From JAPPKS01 sp963667895 (GTDB taxonomy: Bacteria > Poribacteria > WGA-4E > PCPOR2b), in the NCBI GenBank assembly GCA_965223985.1, contig OZ245030.1, forward strand, positions 3,782,001-3,846,000: a stretch of 64,000 bases of DNA, read 5' to 3'. Of this stretch, positions 10,584 to 20,073 are shown in pieces. The notes beneath the pieces are model-generated. The model saw only the letters and a program-made list of their open reading frames with translations. It did not search any database and was not told the origin of the DNA. Positions within the stretch are counted from its first letter, which is position 1. Every line of letters starts with the position of its first letter. The position numbers and the translations under genes were made by a program.

Positions 10584-11016
10584 CGTGGTGAAGAAAAATG
10601 TTCTTATTTGGGTTCTGATGGTATGGTGTATACGATTAGCATCTTAGAGGAATTGCAGGATTTAACTCAATACTAGAATGAAATAGGTAGTGCAACATGT
10701 CGATGGTGCGACTGCCCAATTAAAAAAGAGACTTCGAGTTGAGATGGAATCCGTGGCTGTCTCGTGATTGGTTGATAGAACAGTTTTCAAATCCTTTTCG
10801 AATCCCTTACTTGGATAATTCTGGCAGCGACTGGCACGATGCTGGATCTGCGTTTCGCCGTGTATACCGTGGAGAGCGAAATTCTAGAATCCCGTCTGTG
10901 GTTTTGTACCCCGAAGGTTCCAGCACAACAATGGTCGGTTGTCCATCCTTTGATCCCGCCATCGGGAAGGTCACGTTGTCTCTCGTCTTGTTTTATTCAC
11001 TAGCTCTACGGTTCGT
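10584..11016 (+). other. Gene-poor stretch after the TPR gene
   Basis: An open frame of 121 codons (10739-11104) runs into the 3' end of the opposite-strand glutamate synthase gene. It has no ribosome-binding site and no family resemblance I can name. Pieces such as YLDNSGSDWHDAGSAFRR look protein-like, so this may be a remnant of a lost gene. I do not call it a gene. Confidence 0.3.
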
Positions 11017-12630
11017 CTACAACGGAACAATTCCCGCGTATTTGACGCCGGTCAAGTACGCGACATCGCGCTTCCAGGTTGTTAAATCAGTCGCACACAG
11101 TTGATTCAGATGCGTATGCCCACAAGCGCGAGCAAGTGCCTGCATCAATTCGGTTGCCGCGCCGAGGAAACGGTTGAGTCGGCGGGCAGCTTCATCCACA
11201 ATCAGCCGGGCGCGAAGGCTTTCCTTTTGTGTTGCAATTCCTACTGGGCAATTATTGGTATGGCATGCGCGCATGCCAACGCATCCGATTGCCTGCATCG
11301 CGGAGTTGGCAATCGCTACTCCGTCTGCACCAAGGGCTAGTGCTTTTGCAAAATCAGCAGGACTCCGCAAGCCGCCCGTGGCAATCAAGATAACATCGCT
11401 ATTGCCTGTTTCGTCCAGATATTTCCGCGTACGCGCAATGGCTGGCATTGTTGGTACCGAAATGTTGTCTCGAAAAATAAGTGGTGCAGCTCCTGTGCCT
11501 CCTCCACGCCCGTCAAGGATGATGTAGTCAACTGGGATTTGAAGGGCGGCTTCGATGTCCTCTTCAATGTGTTGGGCTGACAACTTATATCCGATCGGAA
11601 TGCCTCCGGTCAGTTTACGAACTTCGGTCGCAAACCCCTTGAAGTCCTCCAAACTGTTCCAGTCCGGGAATCGAGCCGGCGATACTGCCGGTTGCCCCGC
11701 AATGAGCCCTCGAACTTCTGCAATTCTTCCTTTCACTTTTTCCGCTGGGAGATGACCACCAGTTCCGGTTTTTGCTCCTTGCCCTCCCTTGAAGTGAAAG
11801 GCTTGAACAAGGTTGAGTTTGTCGAACGAAAAGCCGAAGCGCGCAGAAGCCAACTCGTAAAAATAACGACTGTTTTCAGCCTGCTCCTCCGGTAGCATTC
11901 CACCCTCACCAGAGCATATTCCCGTACCTGACATCTCCGCGCCTCGTGCCAAAGCAATCTTTGCTTCGGCGGATAAGGCGCCAAAACTCATGTCCGAAAC
12001 AAAAACCGGAATATTAAGTTTGAGTGGCTTCCCGGCGTTTCGACCGATAACCAACTCAGTTCCTACAGGTACATCATCTAGCTGTGGAAATTTGTGCAAT
12101 TGAGCGGTGATAAATTGTAGATCGTCCCAGCTTGGAAGATTGTCCCTTGGAACACCCATCGCATCCATCCGACCATGATCGCCAACCTTACTGAGACCGT
12201 AGCTCGCTAGATGGCGGATGTAGCCCACATAGGGTTCTTCAGACGCACCGTGTATATCCTGATATTTCCCTTGATATTCGTCACGTTTGTATGGCTCAGG
12301 ATTTTTCTTCACCCAAGCGAGGATTTCCTCTTCATCAACTAATACTGCATCGTCCTCAATCCACGTCGTGAATTTCTTCAATCGCTCTTCATTATGATAT
12401 TCACTGATACCCGTATCGTAACGATAATCCCAATTGTGAACGCCACAAATTAGGTTTTTTCCATCAATATGTCCGTCTGCGAGCAGAGCTCCGCGGTGCA
12501 GACATCGCCCATACAACACCGAAATATCTTCGTCGTATCTGATAATCACTAGGTCTACATCTCCGACCAATGCGTGAGCGGGTTGGCGATCCTGTAATTT
12601 ACTGAATGTAGCAACGCAGATTTTTTTCAT
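11017..12630 (-). CDS. Rieske-glutamate synthase (GltB central domain) fusion
   Basis: A 537-residue protein. Residues 1-75 form a Rieske [2Fe-2S] domain with the ligand pairs C43-x-H45 and C62-x2-H65. The rest is the FMN-binding glutamate synthase alpha/beta barrel: FVSDMSFGALSAEAKIALA, GEGGM, GQGAKTGTGGHLP, GYKLSAQHIEEDI, ILDGRGGGTGAAP, and the 3Fe-4S cysteines in CVGMRACHTNNCPVGIAT. There is no glutaminase domain, so it is a stand-alone GltB2-like protein, which would take electrons or ammonia from elsewhere. The start is set at the ATG preceded by AAAGGAGAAGAG; an earlier in-frame ATG 14 codons upstream is less likely. The substrate is unproven. A protective or assimilatory nitrogen role is possible. 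Confidence 0.85.
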   Translation of the reverse strand: MKKICVATFSKLQDRQPAHALVGDVDLVIIRYDEDISVLYGRCLHRGALLADGHIDGKNLICGVHNWDYRYDTGISEYHNEERLKKFTTWIEDDAVLVDEEEILAWVKKNPEPYKRDEYQGKYQDIHGASEEPYVGYIRHLASYGLSKVGDHGRMDAMGVPRDNLPSWDDLQFITAQLHKFPQLDDVPVGTELVIGRNAGKPLKLNIPVFVSDMSFGALSAEAKIALARGAEMSGTGICSGEGGMLPEEQAENSRYFYELASARFGFSFDKLNLVQAFHFKGGQGAKTGTGGHLPAEKVKGRIAEVRGLIAGQPAVSPARFPDWNSLEDFKGFATEVRKLTGGIPIGYKLSAQHIEEDIEAALQIPVDYIILDGRGGGTGAAPLIFRDNISVPTMPAIARTRKYLDETGNSDVILIATGGLRSPADFAKALALGADGVAIANSAMQAIGCVGMRACHTNNCPVGIATQKESLRARLIVDEAARRLNRFLGAATELMQALARACGHTHLNQLCATDLTTWKRDVAYLTGVKYAGIVPL

Positions 12631-12917
12631 CTCTTCTCCTTTTGGTCGGTTTAGCTTAGAGTACATAGACACCTTGCCAAAGGAATCATCGCAGACGTTA
12701 GGTTCTGCGAGATTCTCACGATTCTGTCGCTGATAGATTTTCCATCGGTATCTGAGTTGAACAGCTAGAGCAATAACTTTAGACGTATTGCTGTACTTTC
12801 AATGTTCAACAGTTGTGCGAGTGGAATCCCCTACTGTTCAATCAAATAAGGCGTTTTACACTTTATCATAGATATGCAGAAGAATGGTACGCCACCCGGA
12901 ACCTGCGCGATAACCTA

Positions 12918-13445
12918 CTAAATTTGGTGCAGGTTATCCCATTCACAATCAAGACAGAATAAATCCATTTGGCTAAGATTTTGGATATTTTGACTTCCAC
13001 ATTGAGGGCAGGTTGGACGGGCTTTTGATTTCAGTGGATTGGACTGCGGACGTATATTAAGGTAGTAGGTTTTAATCTCTCCCTCGAAGCGATGTCCCCT
13101 CGGACAGCGAATCCTTCTGGTGGGATGTGTTTCGAGGCGATCAATGATTTCCCGTATAAATGGAATGCGACACCCACGGATCGGACAAGGGTTTGGATAG
13201 AGTTCCTTAGTAATAATCACATCGGAATTCTCTTCCCGTATTGCGACCGGCATTGAAAGATGACGCTCCAGCATTTGCCTGACATCTACTTTCGCATTAA
13301 TTGCGTGCCGCACATTCTGTTGATTAATGATTTCTTGATATGTTTCTGGGCTAAATATGATCTGCGCTGGCACCATTGCTCCACGCAAGCTGAACACGAT
13401 ATTGTGGATTCTATCGAGTGTTGATGTTGATTTTATCAAACCCAC
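12918..13445 (-). CDS. Hypothetical zinc-ribbon protein
   Basis: A 175-residue cytosolic protein of unknown function. It starts at GTG after GGAGGAG. Its C-terminus is a clear zinc ribbon: CPQCGSQN, then FCLDCEWD. Further upstream are two more possible metal-binding pairs, NPCPIRGCRI and RCPRGHRFEG. The N-terminal 90 residues are helical and not recognised. It lies between the glutamate synthase fusion and another small protein, all on the minus strand, but with gaps of over 200 bases, so a shared operon is not implied. Confidence 0.6.
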   Translation of the reverse strand: MGLIKSTSTLDRIHNIVFSLRGAMVPAQIIFSPETYQEIINQQNVRHAINAKVDVRQMLERHLSMPVAIREENSDVIITKELYPNPCPIRGCRIPFIREIIDRLETHPTRRIRCPRGHRFEGEIKTYYLNIRPQSNPLKSKARPTCPQCGSQNIQNLSQMDLFCLDCEWDNLHQI

Positions 13446-13644
13446 CCTCTGTCGCTCCTCCGCCTGAATAAAAAAACGGGTCCCAGCAAAAAAGAATCTC
13501 GGTAGGCGTTCTGCACTTGTACTCTATAAAAAACACCGCTTTATTCGCATCCTCTCTCGCGGGATTTCGCCTAGTCTACCCCAGCTCCGACCCAACGTTT
13601 GCGGGATCAGGCTTTGGTCAAACCACAATCTCGAGTTGGAGCAT

Positions 13645-14004
13645 CTATTCTTTCGTTGTTTCACTTTGTTGCAACAAATCTTCACGGCTTCGGGCGAGTG
13701 GCGAAGGCTGGCTTTGCGATTTGTAAACATCAGCGGGATGGTTTCGAAGTATGAGCATATCTGACTCATTCTTTTCAATTCTATCACCCTCGATTAAGTT
13801 AATCTCAATCCTTCGCATGCTCGTTGTTAGATTAACGACGACCTTGCAAGGATTGTGAAGAGTAATATGCCACCCATCTGAAGTTTTTTCTCGGGTGAAT
13901 TTGGCTGGAACATTAATAGACTGCACTTGGTTTGTGCTGATAATAACAACACTTTCTGCCTCAACCGCCGCCGCACTGTTTTGTACACCGTTTTCTTGAG
14001 CCAT
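13645..14004 (-). CDS. Hypothetical small beta-rich protein
   Basis: A 119-residue protein when started at the ATG giving MAQENGVQNSAAAVEAE; a longer reading from 14067 has a poor leader. The middle is an alternating pattern of beta strands (SINVPAKFTREKTSDGWHITLHN, KVVVNLTTSMRRIEINLIEGD), and the tail is polar. It has no signal peptide and no motif I know. Codon pattern and amphipathic strands make it look real, but support is limited. Confidence 0.45.
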   Translation of the reverse strand: MAQENGVQNSAAAVEAESVVIISTNQVQSINVPAKFTREKTSDGWHITLHNPCKVVVNLTTSMRRIEINLIEGDRIEKNESDMLILRNHPADVYKSQSQPSPLARSREDLLQQSETTKE

Positions 14005-14245
14005 TGTTTTCCTCACTAAAACGTCTGAATCGTCACTTTTTTTGATACCTAATCTGCACTGCAACAAACTCTAATCCTGCTAATTCTACTGAAGGTTTTT
14101 GTCCTTGTCAACCCAATTGTTTCAAAAATTCAGCGTAGAAGGCAGACAGTGAGACCCAGTTCCAAGAAAGAACCGTTTACATGAGGGGAAGATACGAGCG
14201 ACTAGCTTGATTGACAGTGGGTATCGGGATTTATGAACTCAAAAT

Positions 14246-14788
14246 CTACTTACTTTTCTCAGTGAAATTGAGCGCAGCAGAATTGATGCAATAACGAAGC
14301 CCGGTCGGTAGCGGACCATCTTCAAAAATGTGGCCGAGATGTGCATCACATTGATTGCAAAGCACTTCAGTGCGAGTCATAAAGAGACTCTTATCAGTTT
14401 CAGTGTTTATCTTATCCGCCGATATCGGCTCCCAGAAACTCGGCCAACCGGTTCCAGAATTATACTTCGTTTCGGAACTAAAGAGTTCGCTGCCGCAACC
14501 GATGCACTGGTATACGCCTTTTCCCTTAAAATCGTGATATTCACCAGTGAAAGGCCGTTCTGTTCCCTTCTTCCGAGTCACGTGATATTGCTCGGGCGTC
14601 AGCAACTGTCGCCACTCTTCCTCCGTTTTTTTGACTTTCTCAGACATCTTTACCTCTTTCTGTTCTTGTAATTCCGAGTTATTTCCCGATAGGGCGGCTC
14701 TCTCTTGCGCTTGCTTGCAGGCGAAATGGAAGCCGATTAACGAGAAGGAAATTAGCAGTAAGGTGGATTTCAATATTCTATCTATCAT
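14246..14788 (-). CDS. msrB: Peptide-methionine (R)-S-oxide reductase MsrB, probably a lipoprotein
   Basis: About 180 residues. The C-terminal domain is MsrB: zinc ligands in CIGC and CNQCDAHLGH, the NSGTGWPSFW signature, and the catalytic cysteine in LRYCINSAAL. It reduces the R-epimer of methionine sulfoxide in proteins. The N-terminus (ILKSTLLLISFSLIGFHFAC) looks like a lipoprotein signal with cysteine at about residue 24, which would place the enzyme outside the cytoplasm. The ATG at 14788 is preferred over the upstream codon because the leader then fits a signal peptide. It is a single-gene unit. Confidence 0.88.
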   Translation of the reverse strand: MIDRILKSTLLLISFSLIGFHFACKQAQERAALSGNNSELQEQKEVKMSEKVKKTEEEWRQLLTPEQYHVTRKKGTERPFTGEYHDFKGKGVYQCIGCGSELFSSETKYNSGTGWPSFWEPISADKINTETDKSLFMTRTEVLCNQCDAHLGHIFEDGPLPTGLRYCINSAALNFTEKSK

Positions 14789-15057
14789 TATGTGTCTCCT
14801 CGTACGTGGACATTTAGTAAACACTTTATTATACCCCGAATTTGTGCTGAAAGTTGCATCATTGCAACGCTGTATCGCAGCGAGATTGTCGTGGACATTG
14901 TGGACGGGTTTGAAGGTGAATCGCTCCGAACACCAGTGAACGTCACACCGGGTTATAAGAATTTGTCTTGCACTGTAAAGCCTGGAATGGCATGAACCCC
15001 AAACGCTTGTTCAACAGCGACTTGCGTGTGGTGCTTTTTCGTCAAGTCACAGGGTAA

Positions 15058-16170
15058 TCATCGTCCGCACCGCTTAGACTGCATCTCCTTAACGATAGGA
15101 ATAATCCGTTGATGGGCGCGAGGAATGGGGAATCGATCTATATCGTCAACCGTAATCCAACGATGATCGACCGGACCGTTCAAGATCACTTCACCGGATT
15201 GGTACCGGCAGCAAAAGACATCCGCGACAATCTTGAAGTGCGTGAAAGCGTGCTTGACACGGGTGAGGTATTCGGTTACCTCAACGGAGAGATTGACATG
15301 TTCCTTGATTTGCCGGATACAAGCCTGTTCAGCGGTTTCCTCATATCTAATCTCATCACCCGGAAATTCCCACAAACCGCCAAGTAAGCCATCAACTTTT
15401 CGCTGAGTGATGAGAATGTGGTTCTTTCTGAGGACAACGCCTACGGCAAGACGATATTCTAGAAGCGGTTTGGATTTGAGGCGGATTGGAAATTCTTCCT
15501 GCCGTGCGCTCTGGAATGCACGACAAAAGGTATTCACCGGACAGAGGACACAAAGCGGAGATCGTGGGCGGCAAACCGTTGCCCCTAATTCCATCATCCC
15601 TTGATTAAACGTGCCCGGCGCATCTCGATCTAACAACCAGTCTGCACTCTCATGAAAGTTCTTACTAGAAGTTGGTGCGTTGATAGGTGAATCAATGAGA
15701 AACAACCGCGCTAGGACTCGTTTTACATTACCATCTGTCACCGCGTAAGGTGCCTGAAACGCAATACTTTGCACAGCAGCGGCAATATACTCTCCGACAC
15801 CGGGCAATTTCCGGAAAATTGTGTAATCTGTGGGTATTTTTCCACCAAAATCCGAAACTATCACTTTGGCGGCTTTGTGTAGATTACGCGCTCTAGCGTA
15901 GTAGCCTAAGCCTTCCCAAGCCTTCAACACCTCTTGTAGGTCTGCCTCAGCCAGACGGTAAAAATCCGGAAACGTATCCAAAAAGTTCTGGTAATACTCC
16001 AACACCTTTTTGACTTGCGTCTGTTGAAGCATTACCTCAGAAACCCAGATATGGTATGGATTTTCGGTGTCACGCCACGGTAATTTCCGATGATGTGAAT
16101 CGAACCATGCCAATAGGTTCTTCCGAAACTGCGTGGTTTCTTTGGGCTCCATCATCCTCTCAGAAAACAA
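15058..16170 (-). CDS. mutY: A/G-specific adenine DNA glycosylase MutY
   Basis: A 370-residue HhH-GPD glycosylase that removes adenine mispaired with 8-oxoguanine. Visible parts are the catalytic Glu45 in WVSEVMLQQTQV, the helix-hairpin-helix LPGVGEYIA (residues 122-130), the catalytic Asp146 in VTDGNVKRVLARL, the [4Fe-4S] loop C-x6-C-x2-C-x5-C in CRPRSPLCVLCPVNTFC, and a C-terminal NUDIX-like domain (VVLRKNHILITQR...LWEFPGDE) that reads 8-oxoG. The length is normal and the reading frame is intact. A promoter-like pair lies upstream. Confidence 0.92.
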   Translation of the reverse strand: MFSERMMEPKETTQFRKNLLAWFDSHHRKLPWRDTENPYHIWVSEVMLQQTQVKKVLEYYQNFLDTFPDFYRLAEADLQEVLKAWEGLGYYARARNLHKAAKVIVSDFGGKIPTDYTIFRKLPGVGEYIAAAVQSIAFQAPYAVTDGNVKRVLARLFLIDSPINAPTSSKNFHESADWLLDRDAPGTFNQGMMELGATVCRPRSPLCVLCPVNTFCRAFQSARQEEFPIRLKSKPLLEYRLAVGVVLRKNHILITQRKVDGLLGGLWEFPGDEIRYEETAEQACIRQIKEHVNLSVEVTEYLTRVKHAFTHFKIVADVFCCRYQSGEVILNGPVDHRWITVDDIDRFPIPRAHQRIIPIVKEMQSKRCGR

Positions 16171-16593
16171 GTAATGTGTAAATGGACGTATCTCTCATCT
16201 CATTTCCATAATTTAATCCAGCGTTTACAAATGGTGAATTTTATTCGTTGTTCCAACCTGTAGATCATAATTAGGCTACTATTTTGGCCTTTTCTTTAAC
16301 TATGGTTATTTCCTCGGCGATCAAGCTGCAAAATTAGTATATCACCTAATCGACCTCATTTTCAAGTTCAGATAGATTCACGTCCGAAATGGTGCGTTTG
16401 GAGATTTAGTGAGGTCGATCTGTTGAAACGGTAATCTAGCGGCAACAATTAACTCGATACACCAATCCAGCAACAATGATTGAACGTCCCCCTTGGCGAG
16501 GCAACGACGGTTAGCAGGTGCAGATTTATGACTTTGCAGTATTTTAAGGGAGAGCTACTAACTACCCATTGCGAATCCAAAAGAAGAGATTCC
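16171..16593. other. Intergenic stretch between mutY and the ABC exporter
   Basis: No gene is supported. An AT-rich part (about 16200-16350) holds the promoter pair listed separately. The remainder, nearest the exporter's 3' end, includes about 90 bases still open in the shifted frame of the mutated permease. I see no repeat or terminator. Confidence 0.5.
16337..16365 (-). promoter_or_regulatory. Sigma-70-type promoter, probably for mutY
   Basis: On the minus strand TTGAAA (16360-16365), a 17-base spacer and TATACT (16337-16342), with an extended -10 TGA immediately before the -10. It lies about 167 bases upstream of the mutY start in a gene-free stretch. Confidence 0.5.
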
Positions 16594-17411
16594 TCATGAA
16601 CCGGTGCTGTGATAGTGACGTATCCCGATGCGCCACAGGGCGTAGCAACAAAGCAACAGCGCGATAGCAACGATTGGAGCGCCGAATTGAAAGTATTTGG
16701 GCATACCCCGAGGAGTTGGTCTTTATCAAGCAGATGCAGGGCAGGATAGTATGTCACAAGAGCCACGGGAAAAATGAACGTCAGAAACAGTCGCACGGCG
16801 AGAGGATAGATCGAGATAGGATACGTAGCAGCCTCACGGGTTGCACCGGTGAGAATATCAGTGAGTTTGCCGGACTTGGTGGTCAACAGCGCAACGCTTG
16901 CGCTGAAAAGAATAAAAGCAAACATGATTAAGCTACCACTCAGAACGGTGATGATTGTGAATAATGCACGTCCGATGGTCAAACGAAGCTGCGTCATGTG
17001 GAAGGCGATGGCGAGAATTACAAGGCTGGACAACAATCGTGCAATATTTTGGAGTTCCACACGGCTGACGAGGATGTAGAACAACGGCGGTACGGGTTTA
17101 ATCAATACAGAGTCGAGGTCACCCCGATCGACATATCGGTCGAAATCGTCCAACTGATTGCCCAGCAGTTTCGTCAGAGCGAATGCTAGCGTTCCTAGGC
17201 TGTATAGCAGCATGACCTCGGGGAACGCCCATCCGTTGACCATGTGAAACTTTGCAAATAGCGCGCCGAGTAAGCCTATCAGAGCCGCTTCGCCGGTAAC
17301 AACTGCTGCGCACATCAGACCGAAGGATAGCTTGTATTGAAGCCGAGACCGCACATAAGCACCGGCGAGAAGCAGATAAAGATTGCTATAACGGGCAATC
17401 GGGTTACTCAT
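16594..17411 (-). pseudogene. ABC-2 family export permease, frameshifted near its C-terminus
   Basis: Starts at ATG 17411, one base after the stop of the preceding permease. It is a six-helix ABC-2 membrane subunit: YLLLAGAYVRSRLQYKLSFG at the start, GDLDSVLIKPVPPLFY in the middle. Around 16706-16709 (a run of four C on the plus strand) the frame shifts. Past that point the other frame continues the family ending, GMPKYFQFGAPIVAIALLL then YALWRIGIRHYHSTGS, to a TGA at 16594-16596. One base corrects it. As written, the protein ends in a non-homologous tail. It is part of the decayed exporter operon. Confidence 0.75.
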
Positions 17412-17412
17412 T

Positions 17413-18210
17413 TTATCCGCCTTGAATGACCAATTTTCGGAAGGCAACTCCGTATCCCAATCGCCCAAGCCCCATTAACGCAACTGCCCAGATCAGTTGG
17501 ATTAGAAGGACACCGACAAGCAGCTTTTCCTGTAAAGCGACCGACATAGATTGCTGTCGGAAAATAGATCATCGCTCGAAAAGGCAAGACCTCCGCGATT
17601 TTGGCTAGAAGGGTGGGATAATGCTCTAAAGGCAGAAAGTATCCGAAGAAAAACCAAGATATGTCCCATATCACGGCGAAATAGATACCGCGTATTTCTA
17701 CCAGCCAGAACGCGAGAATTCCGATGAGAAATTCTATGCTGAACAAGATGACGCAGCCTAAAATCACACTGACGATAAAGATGCCCAACGTCAGGATGGA
17801 GCCAGGTAGCGATAGACTCAAAATCCCATAAAAGAGCAGGAGTTTTGGAAGCATAATGAATAGTGCCGTATGCAATGAAGTTCCCGCGCCCGTGGCGAGC
17901 AGCATCAGCTGGAAGTCAACCGGCTTCATTAAATCCGTTACGACTTCGCCAGTGCCTACTTTCGCTTCAATCACCCGTGCAACCCGCAGCGTAAAATGGA
18001 AGGATAACAGCGTCTGCGAAACGACGATATACGTCAGAATACCGTTGAGATCGTACCCTTCTACTGCTGTCTTCCCGGTGTAGAGCGCCTTCCATAGATA
18101 CACATAGATCGAAATGAAGAGCACATTGATAAACAACTCGACCCCTACTCAAATCGATAGGTCAGCGTTCTCTGAAAGGCTTTTGCAGCAAAGGCGAGAT
18201 ATTTGCTCAC
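17413..18210 (-). pseudogene. ABC-2 family export permease with two frameshifts
   Basis: GTG at 18210 gives SKYLAFAAKAFQRTLTYRFE, the usual N-terminus of this ABC-2 subfamily. The frame then meets TAG at about 18147, and one missing G (GAG-GTA read as GAGTA) restores ...VGVELFINVLFISIYVYLW. A second shift near 17539 breaks the C-terminus; the alternative frame reads EKLLVGVLLIQLIWAVALMG...FRKLVIQGG to a TAA at 17413-17415, immediately before the ATG of the second permease. Repaired, the protein would have the usual six helices and about 265 residues. Confidence 0.75.
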
Positions 18211-18219
18211 GTTGAAGCG

Positions 18220-19207
18220 TTAAGATGCAATGCCGGATTGATAAATCTGTCTCACGATTCCTTCAACCTCCGGCTCGGAAATGGTTAAATCTTGAATTTC
18301 ATACTGCGCCGCTAATCGCGTTATGACTTCGGACGCTGAAATGGTGTCTCGGTCAAACGTGAGCCAGATGCGATTTTCCTCGCGTCGGATGTAGATCCGC
18401 GCTCTCAATCTGAATCTCTGGATATGTCCGCGCGAGGTCTACAATGAGCATCCGCGTTCTGCCGTAGCGCTGCTTCAATGCGTCAATTCCGCCGTCATAG
18501 ATGATTCGACCGGTGTCAATAATCATCATTCGCTGACAGATTTTCTCTACGTCATTGAGGTCATGGGTCGTCAGAATCACTGTCGCTTGGCGTTCTGCGT
18601 TAATCTGCTTGAGAAACTGCCGATCCTGTTCTTTGGCGACGACATCCAGACCGATGGTAGGCTCGTTCAAATAGAGAATGTCGGGGTTGTGAAGCAGCGC
18701 TGCGGTCAGATCGCAGCGCATCCGCTCGCCAAGACTCAACTTTCGCACCGGCGTAGACAGCAGATGATGTAGTTGTAGCAATTCGCTGAAGAACGCAAGA
18801 TTCTGTTTGTATGTATGCGGAGGAATCTCGTAGATGTGCTTGAGCAACTCGAAGGAGTCAATCACGGGCAAATCCCACCAGAGTTGGGTTCGTTGTCCAA
18901 ACACCACGCCAATCCGTCGGGTGTACTCCTGTCGATGCTGATATGGCGTCAATCCCATGACATCAATCTAGCCCGAGGTCGGCACGAGAATTCCCGTCAG
19001 CATTTTGATGGTTGTTGACTTCCCCGCACCGTTGGCACCAATGTATCTCACTAACTCTCCACGTTCCAAGGTGAAATTCACATCGTCCACCGCCTGAATT
19101 GTGCGGTGTGTCCGCGAAAACAGACCGCCCAGACTCCGCCAAAATCCGGTACCGTGATCGTGGACCTTGAAATGTTTGCTGAGGTGTTCCACTGTGATGA
19201 TGGACAT
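18220..19207 (-). pseudogene. ABC exporter ATPase with nonsense and frameshift mutations
   Basis: ATG at 19207 starts MSIITVEHLSKHFKV. Walker A is IGANGAGKST; the signature appears as LSLGERMRCDL and Walker B as ILYLNEPTIGLD, where the usual Asp before the Glu is Asn (LNEP rather than LDEP). An in-frame TAG at 18968-18970 cuts the protein after ILVPTSG; the same frame resumes with IDVMGLTPYQHRQEYTRRIG. Near 18398 a frameshift separates this from the C-terminal YIRREENRIWLTFDRDTISA...ISEPEVEGIVRQIY. Nine bases separate it from the first permease, so ATPase and two permeases formed one operon. The product was probably a DrrA/NatA-like export ATPase. Confidence 0.75.
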
Positions 19208-19332
19208 GTTCGCGGGTGGCAGGAAGAACCTCAATACTAGGTTTGACTGCTAGCGGAAGGATGTGAAGGCTTGGCGTTACTTTAGGGCTACAACAGACCT
19301 ACCGTTACGATGGTGCGTTGAAGAAGGGGATA

Positions 19333-20061
19333 TTAGTGTCCACCTACCGTACCAATCTCGATTTTAATCTCGTCTCGATTTCGAATACGTTCAATCATGC
19401 CGTCGCGAATGTGGACAATCCGGTCAGAAACGTCGAGCATTTTCGCGTCGTGCGTCGCCGAAATCACCGTCACCTTTTCCTGAACATTGAGTTCTTTAAT
19501 AAGATTGATGATTTCACGCCCCGTAATCATATCAAGATTCGCGGTAGGTTCGTCCGCCAGAATAATAGTGGGGTCATTCGCCAGTGCTCTCGCGATCGCG
19601 ACACGTTGACATTGTCCCCCCGACAGCTCATCCGGTCTGTGATGAATTCGATCTCCCAATCCAACCATCTTGAGGAGTTCCGAACCCTTATCATTCCGTT
19701 CGTTAACCGACAATCCCGCGAAAATCATCGGCAAGGTCACGTTTTCTAGCGCCGTCATTACATACAGCAGGTTATAGTTTTGAAAGATGTATCCTACACG
19801 GTGGCACCGGAACCAAGCAATTTGGGACATGCTCAGTTGCGACATATTTTGGCGATCGATGTAGATGTTGCCCCCCGTCGGGTGATCCAAGGCGCCAATC
19901 ATATTGAAAAGTGTGGACTTCCCCGATCCAGACGGTCCCATCAGCGAGATGTATTCTCCTCGCACGATTTCGAGATTAACTCCGTTAAGCGCTTTCACCA
20001 CAGTATTACCCATGCGGTACTCTTTGATGACCTCTTCAGCTCTTACAACAATGTCTGCCAT
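19333..20061 (-). CDS. ABC transporter ATP-binding protein, LolD/MacB type
   Basis: A 242-residue nucleotide-binding protein, complete. Walker A is MGPSGSGKSTL, Q-loop YIFQNYNLL, signature LSGGQCQRVAIARAL, Walker B IILADEPTANLD, and the H-loop is in ATHD. The C-terminal KTEP-like loop is replaced by an acidic tail. The ATG follows AAAAAGGAGGATCT. It lies 12 bases after an FtsX-type permease on the same strand and forms a two-gene unit with it. By family, it powers lipoprotein release or mechanotransmission across the envelope rather than classical transport. Confidence 0.88.
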   Translation of the reverse strand: MADIVVRAEEVIKEYRMGNTVVKALNGVNLEIVRGEYISLMGPSGSGKSTLFNMIGALDHPTGGNIYIDRQNMSQLSMSQIAWFRCHRVGYIFQNYNLLYVMTALENVTLPMIFAGLSVNERNDKGSELLKMVGLGDRIHHRPDELSGGQCQRVAIARALANDPTIILADEPTANLDMITGREIINLIKELNVQEKVTVISATHDAKMLDVSDRIVHIRDGMIERIRNRDEIKIEIGTVGGH

Positions 20062-20073
20062 AGATCCTCCTTT

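Noticed and set aside
10739..11104. 121-codon open frame as a gene
   Set aside because: No ribosome-binding site, no recognisable family, and it runs into the 3' end of the opposite-strand glutamate synthase gene.
16700..16715. Programmed frameshift in the ABC permease at the run of four G
   Set aside because: There is no slippery heptamer with a downstream stem that I can see, and the neighbouring genes carry unrelated lesions, so mutation or sequencing error is more likely.
4208..19207. Reassignment of TAA or TAG as sense codons, which would rescue the broken genes
   Set aside because: Intact genes in the window end normally with TAG (rplI), TAA (ssb, dnaB) and TGA (mlaE), and the broken genes also carry frameshifts, so decay or sequence error is the simpler reading.
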